Below are positions 44,384-52,832 of a DNA stretch of 64,000 nucleotides, piece after piece. How positions within the stretch are numbered: the first letter of the stretch is position 1; each line of letters opens with the position of its first letter. The notes beneath the pieces are model-generated. The model searched no databases. It was given only the letters and a program-made list of their open reading frames with translations, and was not told the DNA's origin. The position numbers and the translations under genes were made by a program. Origin of the DNA: Bacteroidales bacterium (GTDB lineage: Bacteria > Bacteroidota > Bacteroidia > Bacteroidales > WCHB1-69); assembly GCA_017551725.1 (NCBI GenBank), contig JAFZKY010000061.1, forward strand, positions 1-64,000. The letters run 5' to 3'.

Positions 44384-45592
44384 ATGTTCAATCTAAATAA
44401 ATTCATTTCGGAGCATGTCACCCAGCGGTCAAAAAGTTTGTTTACTTCTGATATAGAGGCTAATAGGAACAAGTTGGTCGAAGAGATTGAAGGGCGTTCT
44501 GTGCTGGTCATTGGCGGTGCCGGCTCCATCGGATCACAGTTTATCAGAAGCGTGTGTCAATTCAAGCCCGCGAAACTGGTTGTGGTTGACTTGAGCGAGA
44601 ACGGTCTGGCACTGCTGACACGCGACTTGCGTAGCACGTACGGAATGTATGTGCCGCAGGACTACCGTACCTATACGCTCAATTTCGCCGACCCTATCTT
44701 TGAACGCATTTTCCGTGAGGAGAAGGGCTTCGACATTGTGGCAAACTTCTCCGCCCACAAACATGTGCGGAGTGAGAAAGATAAGTACTCCGTGCAGGCT
44801 CTGCTTGAGAACAACGACATCAAGGCTAAGCGCCTGCTCGACCTGCTGTGCGAGTTTCCTCCACGGCACTTCTTCTGTGTTTCTACCGACAAGGCTGCCA
44901 ACCCCGTGAACATTATGGGTGCCAGCAAGCGCGTGATGGAAGACCTTATCATGGCTTACGCCGACCGCTTTCCAGTTACGACCGCCCGCTTCGCCAATGT
45001 GGCGTTCAGCAACGGTTCGCTGCCGCTGAGTTTTTTGGATCGCATCATGAGCAAGCAGCCGTTGGTGGCTCCCAGCGATGTGCGCCGTTACTTTGTCTCC
45101 CCCGAGGAGAGTGGACAGATTTGTATGTTGGCATGTATTTTAGGAAAAAGTGGCGAGGTGTTCTTCCCCAAGTTGCGCGAAGACGACATGAAAACCTTCA
45201 GTGAAATCTGCGACCGTTTCATTACTGCAATGGGGTATGAAAAACGCGAGTTTGACAATGACGAGGATGCCAAACGCTTTGCTGCCGAAATGCCCTACGA
45301 CACCAAGGTGTGGCCGGTGGTCTATTCAAAGAGTGACACCACGGGCGAGAAATCTTTTGAGGAGTTCTACGTGCCGGGCGAGAAACTGAATCTCAGCCGT
45401 TTCCAATCGCTTGGTGTCATTGAGGAAAGTAAGCATCGTCCTATCGGAGAGGTGAATGCGTTTTTTGAAAAGCTGGAAACGCTGTTTGCCAATCCTAATT
45501 TCACGAAAGAAGAGGTTGTAGAGGCTTTGAAAGCGTTTATTCCCAATTTTGAGCACGAGGAGAAGGGGAGGAATTTGGATCAGAAGATGTGA
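44384..45592 (+). CDS. legB: NDP-sugar 4,6-dehydratase (LegB-like, CapD/FlaA1 family)
   Basis: 402 residues, extended SDR. The NAD(P) motif GGAGSIGSQ is at residues 44-52. The catalytic region is STDKAANPVNIMGASKR, with Met in place of the usual YxxxK tyrosine, as in PglF/CapD-type dehydratases. In the legionaminate route it turns GDP- or UDP-GlcNAc into the 4-keto-6-deoxy sugar. The last ~120 residues are an extension seen in the LegB/PtmB group. Its place at the head of an operon with an aminotransferase and NeuB, NeuC and NeuA homologues supports legB, but a bacillosamine-type dehydratase is an alternative name for the same chemistry. Confidence 0.82.
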   Translation: MFNLNKFISEHVTQRSKSLFTSDIEANRNKLVEEIEGRSVLVIGGAGSIGSQFIRSVCQFKPAKLVVVDLSENGLALLTRDLRSTYGMYVPQDYRTYTLNFADPIFERIFREEKGFDIVANFSAHKHVRSEKDKYSVQALLENNDIKAKRLLDLLCEFPPRHFFCVSTDKAANPVNIMGASKRVMEDLIMAYADRFPVTTARFANVAFSNGSLPLSFLDRIMSKQPLVAPSDVRRYFVSPEESGQICMLACILGKSGEVFFPKLREDDMKTFSEICDRFITAMGYEKREFDNDEDAKRFAAEMPYDTKVWPVVYSKSDTTGEKSFEEFYVPGEKLNLSRFQSLGVIEESKHRPIGEVNAFFEKLETLFANPNFTKEEVVEALKAFIPNFEHEEKGRNLDQKM

Positions 45593-45620
45593 GGTTGAGA
45601 CTGAGGTTAAGGTTAAGAAT
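45590..45620 (+). repeat. GAGGTTRAGG simple repeat between legB and legC
   Basis: The 37-bp gap holds GAGGTTGAGACTGAGGTTAA followed by GGTTAAG. The same unit recurs inside legC (46518-46544) and legG (56176-56217). Confidence 0.6.
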
Positions 45621-45629
45621 TTGAGTGTG

Positions 45630-46784
45630 ATGTATCAGAAAGTTACGAATTTCATAAAAACCCTCTATGGCAATCAGGAATTTACGCCGTTGGCGGTTCC
45701 CGTTTTCGTGGGTAATGAGAAAAAATACCTCAACGAGTGCATCGACAGCACGTTTGTTTCAAGCGTGGGCAAGTTCGTGGACCGTTTTGAGGAGATGGTG
45801 GCGGAATATACGGGTGCCAAACGGGCAGTGGTTTGTGTGAACGGCACCAACGCGTTGCATATCGCTATGATGTTGGCTGGTGTGGAACGTGGTGACGAGG
45901 TGCTGACGCAAGCCCTTACCTTCATTGCTACCTGCAACGCTATCAGCTACATTGGTGCGCATCCCGTCTTCATTGATGTGGATAAGGAGACGATGGGGTT
46001 GTCGCCTGTGGCTCTTAGGCATTGGTTGGAAACGAATGCCGAAGTGAAGAACGGGGTTTGTTACAACAAGCGTACGGGCCACCGTGTGAAAGCGTGTGTG
46101 CCGATGCATACTTTCGGGCACCCATGCAAGATTGAGGATATTGCCGCTGTGTGCCAGGAGTATCATCTGGAATTGGTGGAGGATGCGGCCGAGAGCATCG
46201 GTAGTTTTTACAAGGGAAAACATACGGGTACTTTTGGAAAAATAGGAGCGCTGAGTTTCAATGGCAACAAAACCATCACCACGGGTGGCGGTGGAATGCT
46301 GTTGTTCAATGATGAGGAGCTGGGCAAGTTGGCCAAGCACCTTACCACGCAGGCCAAAGTGCCGCACCGTTGGGCGTTTGTACACGACCATATCGGTTAC
46401 AACTATCGGATGCCCAATATCAATGCGGCGTTGGGCTGTGCCCAGATGGAGCATTTGGAAGAGTATGTGTTGAACAAACGCGAGACAGCGCAGCGGTATA
46501 AGGAGTTTTTCCAAAATGAGGTTGAGGTTAAGGATGAGGTTGAGTTCTTCACGGAGCCGGAAAACTGTCGTTCCAACTACTGGCTCAATGTGGTCATCTT
46601 GAAAGACAAGGAAGCGCAGCTGAAATTTTTGCAGGAGACCAACGACAATGGTGTGATGACCCGCCCCATTTGGGAATTGATGAACCGCCTCCCGATGTTC
46701 GAGCATTGCCAGCACGACAGTCTGGAGAATACCATCTGGTTTGCCGACAGGGTGGTGAACATACCGAGCAGTGTAAGATTGTAA
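45630..46784 (+). CDS. legC: PLP-dependent sugar aminotransferase (LegC-like, DegT/DnrJ/EryC1 family)
   Basis: 384 residues from the ATG at 45630; the longer open frame upstream reads through the simple repeat and is rejected. The PLP lysine is Lys214 in FNGNKTITTGGGGML. The substrate-loop VNGTNALHIAM and VEDAAESIGSFYKGKHTG match the family. It adds the 4-amino group to the keto sugar made by LegB. Around residue 300 the protein carries an inserted charged stretch (NEVEVKDEVEFF) encoded by the GAGGTT repeat. The following gene starts 1 bp after the stop. Confidence 0.85.
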   Translation: MYQKVTNFIKTLYGNQEFTPLAVPVFVGNEKKYLNECIDSTFVSSVGKFVDRFEEMVAEYTGAKRAVVCVNGTNALHIAMMLAGVERGDEVLTQALTFIATCNAISYIGAHPVFIDVDKETMGLSPVALRHWLETNAEVKNGVCYNKRTGHRVKACVPMHTFGHPCKIEDIAAVCQEYHLELVEDAAESIGSFYKGKHTGTFGKIGALSFNGNKTITTGGGGMLLFNDEELGKLAKHLTTQAKVPHRWAFVHDHIGYNYRMPNINAALGCAQMEHLEEYVLNKRETAQRYKEFFQNEVEVKDEVEFFTEPENCRSNYWLNVVILKDKEAQLKFLQETNDNGVMTRPIWELMNRLPMFEHCQHDSLENTIWFADRVVNIPSSVRL

Positions 46785-46785
46785 A

Positions 46786-47844
46786 ATGGGAAATAGTATA
46801 TCAGAAAGAAATTCTAGCATTGAGCTTTTGAGAATCGTATGTATGATTATGATTCTCAATCTTCATGCTTTTTTCATTCCTGCAACATTAACATGGGGAA
46901 CGCTGAGCTTTGCCAATATTGTTACCATTTTTTCAGAGTCATTATCCATTTGCGCAGTTAATTCATTTGTGCTGATTTCAGGTTATTTTTCCATTAAATG
47001 GAAATGGCGCGGATTCTTGTCACTCATTTTTCAAGTATATTTTTTTGTTTTTCTCATATATATTGGTCTTCTTTTAGCAGGTGATCTCCAATTTAAATGG
47101 AGTGACTTTTTCTTCCGGGCCAATTGTATAAGGTATTCATATTGGTTTGTCACCTCATATGTGGTTTTGTATATACTATCGCCGATTCTCAATGTGTTTG
47201 TAGAGAACGCTTCAAAAAAGCAATTGCTATACTACCTTATTGCATTTTATTTGATTGAAACTTATTTATGTAATGCTGGCGAAATATTTGCGAGTGGTTA
47301 TTCACCACTTCATTTCATTGGCTTATATCTGTTAGGGCGTACATTTAATAAATATCCAGTCAAAAAGTTAGAATCAGTAGGGTTTTCAGCTGCAATGTAC
47401 GTTATTGCTACTTGTTGTATTGCAATTCTTTTTATCGGATATAAAATATTCACAACCAACTCCAAAACTGCTTTTGACTTGCCGGGCTGTTATAGTAATC
47501 CTTTGGTCATTATCCAATCTGTTGCTTTGTTTTTTCTATTCAAAAACTTTAAAATTAAAAGCAAGGTCATCAATTGGTGTTCTATTTCCATTTTATCTGT
47601 ATATTTGTTGCACATGCACCCAGATGTGAAACAGTATTATTATGATCATACGGCATCATTGTACGGATTAAGTGTTTTTGACAGATTTATTCATCTGGCC
47701 ATTTTATTTGCTGCCATAGTTGTTGTAAGCATACTAATTGACAAGCTTCGTATTTTATGCTTTAATGCATGCTGGAATTTGGGATATGTGGTCAAAGAAC
47801 GAATAAAATTGAAGTGTTGTCATCGAAGGGAGGATGGTTTATAG
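46786..47844 (+). CDS. Acyltransferase 3 family membrane protein
   Basis: 352 residues with about ten transmembrane helices. The N-terminal SIELLRIVCMIMILNLH matches the acyltransferase-3 signature, including the conserved His. Such enzymes move O-acyl groups onto glycans at the membrane, usually from acetyl-CoA. The DNA is clearly more AT-rich than legB and legC. It may decorate the finished glycan; a link to the ACP-bound acyl groups made downstream is possible but unproven. Confidence 0.8.
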   Translation: MGNSISERNSSIELLRIVCMIMILNLHAFFIPATLTWGTLSFANIVTIFSESLSICAVNSFVLISGYFSIKWKWRGFLSLIFQVYFFVFLIYIGLLLAGDLQFKWSDFFFRANCIRYSYWFVTSYVVLYILSPILNVFVENASKKQLLYYLIAFYLIETYLCNAGEIFASGYSPLHFIGLYLLGRTFNKYPVKKLESVGFSAAMYVIATCCIAILFIGYKIFTTNSKTAFDLPGCYSNPLVIIQSVALFFLFKNFKIKSKVINWCSISILSVYLLHMHPDVKQYYYDHTASLYGLSVFDRFIHLAILFAAIVVVSILIDKLRILCFNACWNLGYVVKERIKLKCCHRREDGL

Positions 47845-47896
47845 TATGGTTTATAGATTGGGTAATTAGTAGTACGAGTATAGTGAGTTTTGTAAA

Positions 47897-48544
47897 ATGA
47901 GAAATATGAAGCATTTGATTATATTAGGGGCGGGCGGTTTCGCACGGGATGTGTTTAATTTTGCCATAAATAGTAAAGGGTATAATGAATTATTTGATGT
48001 TAAGGGTTTTTTGGACATTAATCTCCATTCTTTGGATGGTTTTAGCGGCTATCCGCCTATTTTAGGCTCGGAGAATGATTATGATATCCAGGAAGGAGAT
48101 GTGTTTATAACCGCTGTAGGAGATAATAAGTTAAGAAAAAAAATTGTTGATGTGATTGTCTCTAAAGGAGGAAAGTTCATAACATTAATACATCAGACCG
48201 CTGTTATCCATACCAATGCAAAAATAGGAGAAGGTTGTATAATACAACCAAATACAGTCATAGGTGCAGATACAAATACAGGTAGTCATACATATATTCA
48301 GAATGGTGCAATATTAGGGCATGATGTCCGTGTCGGTTCTTTTTGTAGAATTGATTGCAATGTAATGTTCGTTGGAGGAACATTATGCGAAGATTTTGTG
48401 ACAGTTCATACTAATTCTGTAATCAATCATAATGTAGTGGTAGGGGAAAATGCCGTAGTAGGTGCTTGTAGTTTTGTGATTCGAAAAGTGAAACCGGGAA
48501 TTACTGTGTTCGGTATTCCCGCAAAGAAAATAGCATTTAATTAA
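47897..48544 (+). CDS. NeuD-family sugar N-acyltransferase (LegH/PglD-like)
   Basis: 215 residues. An N-terminal Rossmann-like sugar-nucleotide domain (HLIILGAGGFARDVFNFA) is followed by a left-handed beta-helix of hexapeptide repeats (about 100-205). The candidate catalytic base is His142 in ILGHDVRVGSF. In the known pathway LegH acetylates the 4-amino group of the UDP/GDP-diamino sugar. The gene right after it encodes an acyl carrier protein, which makes an acyl-ACP donor conceivable instead of acetyl-CoA. AT-rich like its neighbour. Function by family is firm; exact substrate is inference. Confidence 0.8.
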   Translation: MRNMKHLIILGAGGFARDVFNFAINSKGYNELFDVKGFLDINLHSLDGFSGYPPILGSENDYDIQEGDVFITAVGDNKLRKKIVDVIVSKGGKFITLIHQTAVIHTNAKIGEGCIIQPNTVIGADTNTGSHTYIQNGAILGHDVRVGSFCRIDCNVMFVGGTLCEDFVTVHTNSVINHNVVVGENAVVGACSFVIRKVKPGITVFGIPAKKIAFN

Positions 48545-48565
48545 TATTTTTAAATACAATAAGTT

Positions 48566-48802
48566 ATGTTAGATGAAAAACAATTCATTCAGAATTTTGC
48601 AGACCAATTTGACGACGAGCCCGAAGGTCTAACATTGGAAACAAAATTTCGCGATATTGCTGGATGGTCTTCAATTATTGCCCTTTCCGAAATGGCTATG
48701 TACGATGAAGAGTATAATGTGATTCTCTCAGCTAACGAAATGGAGAACGCAAATTGTATAGCAGATATATACAACATAGTGAACAAAAGATACCAAGGAT
48801 AA
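48566..48802 (+). CDS. Acyl carrier protein 1
   Basis: 78 residues, acidic and helical. The phosphopantetheine site is AGWSSIIALSEMAMYDEEY: the serine aligned with the usual DSL serine is Ser36, and the preceding Asp is replaced by Ser. It would hold the acyl chain as a thioester for the reductase and synthase that follow. It is separate from the housekeeping acpP by sequence and place. Confidence 0.82.
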   Translation: MLDEKQFIQNFADQFDDEPEGLTLETKFRDIAGWSSIIALSEMAMYDEEYNVILSANEMENANCIADIYNIVNKRYQG

Positions 48803-48804
48803 TG

Positions 48805-49545
48805 ATGTACAATCCATATTCACTTGAAGGGAAAACCATTTTAATTACCGGCGCAGCCTCTGGCATTGGCAAAGCAACCTCAATTGAGAGCTCCAAACTT
48901 GGAGCCATAATTGTTGCAGTTGACTTGAATGCTGAAGGATTGGAAAAACTGATGCCGCAACTGGAAGGGGAGGGGCATCTTTCCTTTGCCGGAAATCTTT
49001 GTGATCAAGATTTTCTAAAAGAGCTGGGAGAGAACGTGCCAGCCCTTGACGGTGTATTCTTGTGTGCCGGAGTGTCGGACACGACTCCTGTTAAGTTCAT
49101 CACGGAAGAGAAGATACAACGAGTGTTTGACGTGAACTTGACGGCACCTATAATGATGCTGAAGCAGTTGCTTGTGAAGAAGAAAATTAACAAAGGAGGT
49201 TCCCTCGTCTGGATGAGCAGTTATGGTGCGGAGAAAGTTGAACCAGGATTGGGTATTTATGCAGCTTCAAAGTCAGCAGTAAATGGTATTATGCGGGCTT
49301 ATGCCAAAGAATTGGTATCTCGGAAAATACGATCTAACTCCATTATGCCTATGATGATACGTACAGAGTTGCTAAGTACGCTCAATAACATTTCGGACAA
49401 AGATTGGGAAAAACAGGAGGCATTATATCCGCTTGGATTTGGTAATCCCCTTGATGTGGCTTATGCAGCTATTTATTTATTTAGTGATGCTAGCCGTTGG
49501 GTTACGGGGACACAGATCAAGATGGATGGAGGTAGTAATTTATAA
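48805..49545 (+). CDS. SDR-family oxidoreductase (FabG-like)
   Basis: 246 residues from the ATG at 48805, chosen because AAGGA (48795-48799) is correctly spaced; the ATG at 48802 overlaps the ACP stop. Cofactor motif TGAASGIGKA near the N-terminus, NAG equivalent CAGVSD, and catalytic YAASK. Most similar in layout to 3-oxoacyl-ACP reductases. Next to ACP and a KAS III it would reduce a 3-oxoacyl-ACP to the 3-hydroxy form. An alternative is a sugar dehydrogenase, but its neighbours argue against it. Confidence 0.8.
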   Translation: MYNPYSLEGKTILITGAASGIGKATSIESSKLGAIIVAVDLNAEGLEKLMPQLEGEGHLSFAGNLCDQDFLKELGENVPALDGVFLCAGVSDTTPVKFITEEKIQRVFDVNLTAPIMMLKQLLVKKKINKGGSLVWMSSYGAEKVEPGLGIYAASKSAVNGIMRAYAKELVSRKIRSNSIMPMMIRTELLSTLNNISDKDWEKQEALYPLGFGNPLDVAYAAIYLFSDASRWVTGTQIKMDGGSNL

Positions 49546-49553
49546 TAGAAAAA

Positions 49554-50603
49554 ATGGCATTAATTAAGTATAAAGGGGTGCGCATTAAAGCTATCAGCGC
49601 TTGTGTGCCTAAAAATGTGAGCAAAAACAGTGACCTTGGATATTTGATTTCCGAGGAAGATATTGAAAAGACTATCACGTCCATAGGTATTAAAGAAAAA
49701 CGCTTTGTGGATGAGGATGTCACTGCTGCAGACTTGTGCTATAAGGCAGCACAGAAACTGTTAGAGGATTGTCAAATAGACAGAAATAGCATAGATATGG
49801 TGCTTTTTCTGAGTCAGTTGCCAGATTACAAGATACCTGCCACAGCACCTATTTTGCAGCACAGGTTGGGCTTGCCTACAACGACGGCAGCACTTGATCT
49901 TTCATTGGGTTGTTCGGGTTGGGTGTATGCTCTTTCGACCGCTATGGCATACGCTTCTATGTCGGGTATCAATAGGGTATTGCTGCTTGATGGCGAGACT
50001 TTTTCAAAATTTGTGAACAAAATGGATAAGGTGGATGCCCCGCTATATGGTGATGCCGGAACTGCTACGCTTGTCGAAAAGTCAGACGATGATTTTGAGA
50101 CAGTTTTCGCCTTGTATTCTGATGGGTCGGGTGAAGATGCTGTCAAGATCAAGGCAGGGGGCGGCCGTTTCAAAACTACGGTTGAGAATATGAAGGAGCA
50201 TACGGAAAAGGACGGCAGCATATTGTCTGATAATGAGGTTTTTATGAATGGGATGGAGGTGTTTAATTTCGTGATGCGCACCGTGCCGAGAAGTATCAAG
50301 GATTTGTGCGCTGCCCAGAATCTGGAATTGACTTCGGTGGGCCATTTAATCCTTCATCAGGCCAATAAGTTTATGACAGATTTTGTCGCCAAGAGAATAA
50401 AGTATCCTTTGGAACGTGTCCCGTATTGCTTGGATAAATATGGTAATACTAGTTCTCCATCTATCCCATTGACTATCTCTTCGGAATTGTCAGGGAAGAA
50501 TCTGACAGATGCCATCATCTCAGGGTTTGGCGCTGGCTTGTCTTGGGCTACGGCTTATATTTCATTGAAGGATTGTAATGTATCACCCGTAATTGAGTAT
50601 TAG
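49554..50603 (+). CDS. 3-oxoacyl-ACP synthase III family protein (FabH-like)
   Basis: 349 residues. The catalytic triad is intact: Cys120 in LDLSLGCSGWVYAL, His268 in LILHQANKF, and Asn298 in YGNTSSPSIP. KAS III enzymes join a short acyl-CoA to malonyl-ACP, and relatives in secondary metabolism transfer or condense other acyl groups. It is one of several acyl genes in a tight run (8 bp after the reductase, 3 bp before the VOC gene). This is probably not the housekeeping fabH. Confidence 0.88.
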   Translation: MALIKYKGVRIKAISACVPKNVSKNSDLGYLISEEDIEKTITSIGIKEKRFVDEDVTAADLCYKAAQKLLEDCQIDRNSIDMVLFLSQLPDYKIPATAPILQHRLGLPTTTAALDLSLGCSGWVYALSTAMAYASMSGINRVLLLDGETFSKFVNKMDKVDAPLYGDAGTATLVEKSDDDFETVFALYSDGSGEDAVKIKAGGGRFKTTVENMKEHTEKDGSILSDNEVFMNGMEVFNFVMRTVPRSIKDLCAAQNLELTSVGHLILHQANKFMTDFVAKRIKYPLERVPYCLDKYGNTSSPSIPLTISSELSGKNLTDAIISGFGAGLSWATAYISLKDCNVSPVIEY

Positions 50604-50606
50604 GCT

Positions 50607-51026
50607 ATGCTGAAGGATTTCAAATTCCACCATATCGGAGTCGCCGTCAAAGACATTGAGGCCACGGCATCTGTGTACGAGCAGGGCGGATACAAACGTT
50701 CCGAGTCGGTTTTTGACCCCATACAGAACGTCAACATCTGCTGGCTGACCAAAGATGGGATGCCTGCGGTGGAACTCCTGGCTCCGGCGGATGAGAACTC
50801 CCCCGTGAACAAAACCCTTGAAAAAGTGGGGGTCGCGCCCTACCACTGTTGCTATGTGGTGGACAATATTGAGGAGGCAGTGGCGGAATTGAAAAAACAA
50901 AAATATATCATGGTGAGCAAACCGGCTGAGGCCGTGGCATTTTGCGGCAGCAAGGTTTGTTTTCTTTTCAATAAAAACGTGGGGCTGATAGAAATTGTCG
51001 AGACTCCAGCAAATATCATTAGATGA
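50607..51026 (+). CDS. VOC-fold protein (methylmalonyl-CoA epimerase-like)
   Basis: 139 residues with two beta-alpha-beta-beta-beta units. FHHIGVAVKDIE carries the metal His, APYHCCYVVDNI a second metal-binding stretch, and LIEIVE the closing Glu. Family members are epimerases, dioxygenases or glyoxalases. Between a KAS III and an FkbH enzyme it might epimerise or otherwise process an acyl thioester. The gene overlaps the following one by 4 bp. Confidence 0.78.
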   Translation: MLKDFKFHHIGVAVKDIEATASVYEQGGYKRSESVFDPIQNVNICWLTKDGMPAVELLAPADENSPVNKTLEKVGVAPYHCCYVVDNIEEAVAELKKQKYIMVSKPAEAVAFCGSKVCFLFNKNVGLIEIVETPANIIR

Positions 51027-52600
51027 GCCTGTTCGTTTTCAGAAACAATACAGTGGAGAGATTCTTCCCCAAAGACTATACGTTTTCGGGCTATGATGAC
51101 ATCTCCGTAATTCCCGCCGATGTCAACGGCTACGTTTGGTTCTATCAGGCGCCGGTGGGGCACAGCCGTGAAACTTCCATAGAGGAGATACAGGGATACC
51201 AGCAGAAGTTTGACTTCGTGCTTTCTCGAACAGATGCAAACAAGACTGTGATCGCCCTCACGATGGAGGAAATCTATGCCCTTCCTCTTACCGACGATGA
51301 CCATGCCGTCCGCAGGGCCATTTGGCAGTATAACGCTGCTTTGTTCGAGGCTGAGAAAAACCACGCCAATTTGAAGGTGATTGACTATTCGCAATTCACC
51401 CGCAACTATCCCGCAACCGACCTCCTGGACTGGAAGTTCTATTTCATCAGCCAGATGGGCATAAATCCCAAACTGACGAAAGACTTTCAGGCATGGTGGC
51501 AGCGCAAGGTCGACAGCATCGCTTTGAAGAGGAAGAAGTGCATTGTGCTGGATCTGGACAACACCCTTTGGGGCGGCGTTTTGGGCGAGGATGGAATCAG
51601 CGGCATCAAGATCGGCGGCGACTACCCGGGCAAAGCCTTCGCCTTTTTCCAGAAGTCGTTGCTCCAGCTCTCCCAAGCTGGCGTCATTCTCACCGTATGC
51701 TCCAAAAACAACGAGACAGATGTGCTGGAAGCATGGGAAAAGAACCCGTTTATGGTCTTGAAGAAGGAACACTTTGCCGCTTACCGCATCAACTGGACCG
51801 ACAAGGCTACGAACATCCGGGAGCTGGCTGAGGAGTTGAATATCGGGTTGGACAGTTTCGTGTTTATAGACGACAATCCCACTGAGCGCGAACTCATCAG
51901 ACAGATGCTTCCGATGGTGAGCGTGCCTGAATTTCCGACACAGCCTTACGAGTTACCCGTATTTTTCAAGAAGTTGGTGGAAGATTATTTCAAGGTGTAT
52001 TCCATTACCGAGGAGGACAAGAAAAAGACGGAGCAATACAAAGCCAATGCCGCCCGAGTTCAGGCGCAGCATTCGTTTTCCGATTTTAGTGCCTTCCTGG
52101 AAAGTTTGGATATCCAAATCACCATTGAGGCCGCCAACGAATTCAACATTCCCCGCATCGCGCAGATGACGCAGAAGACCAACCAGTTCAACCTTACCAC
52201 CAAGCGTTATACGGATGCAGATGTGAAAGATTTTCTCTCCAATGGATGGAAGATATGGTGCGTCAGTGTGGCGGACCGCTTCGGTGACAATGGTATTACG
52301 GGCTGCATCATGATTAATGGGGATGAGATTGACACCTTTTTGCTCAGCTGTCGCATCCTCGGCAAAGGCATCGAAAAAGCTTTTATCAAGAAGGTTATGG
52401 CCTTGCTGAAAGAGGACGGCATTGTTTCATTGAAGGCCGCCTATCAGCCCACAGCCAAAAACGCACAGGTGGCCGACTTCTACGACCGGTGCGGTTTCAC
52501 GTGTGTGACCGAGAATGCTGACGGCAGCAAGAACTATGTTTTGGACCTGAACGCTGCCGATCTGGAAATTGAGAAGTATTATCACATAAATTTGAAATAA
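51023..52600 (+). CDS. HAD-IIIC family FkbH-like protein (glyceryl-ACP forming)
   Basis: 525 residues. The HAD motif is LDLDNTLWGGVLGEDG (Asp177, Asp179, Thr181). A C-terminal GNAT-like half contains ADRFGDNGITGCIM and NAQVADFYDRCGF. Characterised FkbH-like enzymes take the glyceryl group of 1,3-bisphosphoglycerate, remove phosphate, and load it on an ACP. An ACP gene follows 1 bp after the stop, as in those systems. DNA here is richer in GC than the ACP1 and legI regions. High confidence in family; the glyceryl product is inference. Confidence 0.88.
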   Translation: MSLFVFRNNTVERFFPKDYTFSGYDDISVIPADVNGYVWFYQAPVGHSRETSIEEIQGYQQKFDFVLSRTDANKTVIALTMEEIYALPLTDDDHAVRRAIWQYNAALFEAEKNHANLKVIDYSQFTRNYPATDLLDWKFYFISQMGINPKLTKDFQAWWQRKVDSIALKRKKCIVLDLDNTLWGGVLGEDGISGIKIGGDYPGKAFAFFQKSLLQLSQAGVILTVCSKNNETDVLEAWEKNPFMVLKKEHFAAYRINWTDKATNIRELAEELNIGLDSFVFIDDNPTERELIRQMLPMVSVPEFPTQPYELPVFFKKLVEDYFKVYSITEEDKKKTEQYKANAARVQAQHSFSDFSAFLESLDIQITIEAANEFNIPRIAQMTQKTNQFNLTTKRYTDADVKDFLSNGWKIWCVSVADRFGDNGITGCIMINGDEIDTFLLSCRILGKGIEKAFIKKVMALLKEDGIVSLKAAYQPTAKNAQVADFYDRCGFTCVTENADGSKNYVLDLNAADLEIEKYYHINLK

Positions 52601-52601
52601 G

Positions 52602-52832
52602 ATGGAAGAAAAAGTACTTGAAATATTGAAAAATGTCTTTGAGCTGGACACCGTGGACACAACCTGTTCACAGCAAACCTGCGAAAAATGGGATTCTATG
52701 GGTCAGCTAAATCTTGTTGTAGAATTGGAGAGCGAGTTTGACATCTCGCTGGAACCGGAGGAAATCGGGGAGATGACCTCGTTCCAAGATATTATAAGAA
52801 TTTTGAATGATAAAGGAATTAAGAATGAATAG
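52602..52832 (+). CDS. Acyl carrier protein 2
   Basis: 76 residues. The attachment serine is Ser32 in EKWDSMGQLNLVVELE, the classic DSM/DSL form. It begins 1 bp after the FkbH-like gene, so it is probably its glyceryl carrier. The stop overlaps the legI start by 8 bp. It differs clearly from ACP1, which suggests different partners. Confidence 0.85.
   Translation: MEEKVLEILKNVFELDTVDTTCSQQTCEKWDSMGQLNLVVELESEFDISLEPEEIGEMTSFQDIIRILNDKGIKNE

Noticed and set aside
45549..45629. Earlier start for legC at 45549
   Set aside because: It would overlap legB and read through the simple repeat, giving an Arg-rich N-terminus unlike the family; the ATG at 45630 gives the usual start.
44384..46784. Pseudaminic acid rather than legionaminic acid pathway
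   Set aside because: A hydrolysing NeuC-type epimerase and a PtmE-like GDP-sugar enzyme are present and no PseG-like gene was seen, which favours legionaminate.
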